NCBI GenBank assembly: GCA_027058255.1
Contig: JALUTE010000533.1
Location: forward strand, 1 to 7,119
DNA: 7,119 bases
From: Methyloligella sp.
Lineage (GTDB): Bacteria; Pseudomonadota; Alphaproteobacteria; Rhizobiales; JALUTE01
Direction: 5' to 3'
Part shown: positions 6,233-7,119 of the stretch, piece by piece
How positions within the stretch are numbered: the first letter of the stretch is position 1
Layout: every line of letters starts with the position of its first letter
The notes under the pieces: model-generated
The model's database searches: none
Told to the model about the DNA's origin: nothing
Seen by the model: the letters and a program-made list of their open reading frames with translations, nothing else
Translations under genes and position numbers: made by a program

Positions 6233-7057
6233 ATGGAGGTGAGGCGGATTGCCGGGGCGCTTGGCGCCGAGGTCTCGGGGCTCGATCTCGCAGGCGCGCT
6301 TTCGGACGAGACGATCGCCGACCTCAGAGCCGCCCTGCTCGAGCATCTGGTTCTCTTCTTCCACGACCAGGACATCACGCCGGAGCAGCACATGGCCTTT
6401 GCCCGGCGTTTCGGCGAGGTCGTGGACTATCCCATGGTCAAGCATCTCGACGGCCATCCCGGGATCATTCCGGTGGTCAAGCTCGAGCACGAGACCATCA
6501 ATTTCGGCGGCGTGTGGCACTCGGACACCGCCTATCTGGAGGCCCCGCCCATGGGGTCCATCCTGGTGGCGCGGGAGCTGCCGCCCTATGGGGGCGATAC
6601 GCTGTTCGCCAATATGTACATGGCGTGGGAGGCGCTCTCGGACGGCATGAAGCGCATGCTCTCGCCCCTGCGGGCGGTCAATGTCTCGAACCGGCCGGCC
6701 ATCGCCGCGACCCGCGCCGAGCGGATCAAGACGGCCGCGGGCGTAGCCGCCGACAAGGTGCTGAGCGCCACCCATCCGGTGATGCGCACCCATCCCGAGA
6801 CGGGCCGCAAGCTGCTCTATGTCAATCCGGGCCACACCGAGCGCTTCGAGGATATGAGCGAGGAGGAGAGCGCGCCGCTCCTCTCCCATCTCTTCGCCCA
6901 TCAGGTGCGGCCCGAGTTCACCTGCCGCTTTCGCTGGCGGCCCGGCTCGATCGCCTTCTGGGACAATCGCGCCACGCTGCACAATCCCATCAACGACTAT
7001 CACGGCTTCAAGCGGGTCATGCACCGGATCACGCTCGCGGGCGAGAAACCGCAATAG
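6233..7057 (+). CDS. TauD/TfdA family Fe(II)/2-oxoglutarate-dependent dioxygenase
   Basis: The 274-residue enzyme is complete for the family, whose members hydroxylate substrates using O2 and 2-oxoglutarate in the cytoplasm. It opens with ALGAEVSGLDL, as TauD-like proteins do. The facial triad is intact: H96 and D98 in VWHSD, and H250 in NRATLHNP. The 2-oxoglutarate contacts are T123 in GGDT and R265 in MHRITL. By eye these correspond to TauD H99, D101, H255, T126 and R270. The region where TauD has taurine-binding His70 reads DYPMVKH and is not clearly equivalent, so taurine is not supported. Sulfonates, alkyl sulfates or aryloxy acids remain possible, and no transporter for them is adjacent. 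ATG 6233 is chosen because AAGGA (6220-6224) lies 8 nt upstream. ATG 6224 would overlap that site and add only three residues. The gene is divergent from the nuclease unit, with no visible operon partner. Confidence 0.9.
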   Translation: MEVRRIAGALGAEVSGLDLAGALSDETIADLRAALLEHLVLFFHDQDITPEQHMAFARRFGEVVDYPMVKHLDGHPGIIPVVKLEHETINFGGVWHSDTAYLEAPPMGSILVARELPPYGGDTLFANMYMAWEALSDGMKRMLSPLRAVNVSNRPAIAATRAERIKTAAGVAADKVLSATHPVMRTHPETGRKLLYVNPGHTERFEDMSEEESAPLLSHLFAHQVRPEFTCRFRWRPGSIAFWDNRATLHNPINDYHGFKRVMHRITLAGEKPQ

Positions 7058-7081
7058 CCGAAAGCAGGGGCGGGCAAACGG

Positions 7082-7119
7082 ATGGCGCGTCGTAATCTCG
7101 GCGGCGGGGCGGGGCATGC
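7082..7119 (+). CDS. Possible start of an unidentified gene, cut by the window edge
   Basis: ATG 7082 opens a frame that stays open to the window end and reads MARRNLGGGAGH. An AGGGG at 7066-7070 lies 11 bases upstream, slightly far for a ribosome site. Twelve residues are too few to recognise a family. The position 24 bp after the dioxygenase stop would suit a downstream operon gene, but chance is a fair alternative. Confidence 0.2.
   Translation, partial: MARRNLGGGAGH

Noticed and set aside
5050..6393. Minus-strand 447-codon frame and plus-strand 358-codon frame (5073-6149) over the nuclease gene
   Set aside because: Both are overlapping alternative frames of the SNase-fold gene in very GC-rich DNA. 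They are Arg/Ala/Pro-rich and show no domain.
6152..7117. Minus-strand open frame of 321 codons opposite the dioxygenase gene
   Set aside because: It is a shadow caused by high GC. The plus strand has a complete, motif-bearing TauD-family protein, and the antisense product resembles nothing I know.

Overview
The window reads as chromosomal DNA of a high-GC alphaproteobacterium. G/C-ending codons dominate every gene. The strongest clue is the gene order rsmB, heparinase II/III-like, purH, which I recall as common in Hyphomicrobiales (Rhizobiales) and relatives. No mobile element, CRISPR array, tRNA or rRNA is visible, and this looks like ordinary core-type genome rather than an accessory island.

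Layout, left to right. The 3' end of an rsmB-type rRNA methyltransferase gene (to 142) opens the window and sits in an almost perfect 76-bp palindrome that may be an assembly or amplification fold-back. A 13-bp tandem duplication covers its stop codon. A complete heparinase II/III-like protein (208-1932) and a complete purH (1976-3580) follow on the same strand with short gaps, so these three probably form one transcription unit.

A two-gene unit runs on the opposite strand: a secreted-type thermonuclease-like (SNase) protein (5031-5993), then a UMF1/ATG22-type MFS permease (3577-5034). Their start and stop codons overlap as GTGA. The permease gene converges on purH and their stop codons overlap, leaving no intergenic terminator. 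The nuclease gene has an unusual 5' end: a signal peptide and a strong Shine-Dalgarno sequence lie upstream of the first canonical start codon.

Divergent from the nuclease is a complete TauD/TfdA-family Fe(II)/2-oxoglutarate dioxygenase (6233-7057) with all metal ligands. The final 38 bases may open another gene.

Functionally the window mixes rRNA modification, polysaccharide-lyase-like chemistry, late purine synthesis, transport, a nuclease-fold secreted protein and an oxygenase of unknown substrate. I see no convincing new multi-gene system. The items worth a second look are the terminal palindrome, the non-canonical nuclease start, the altered SNase active site and the stop-codon duplication.
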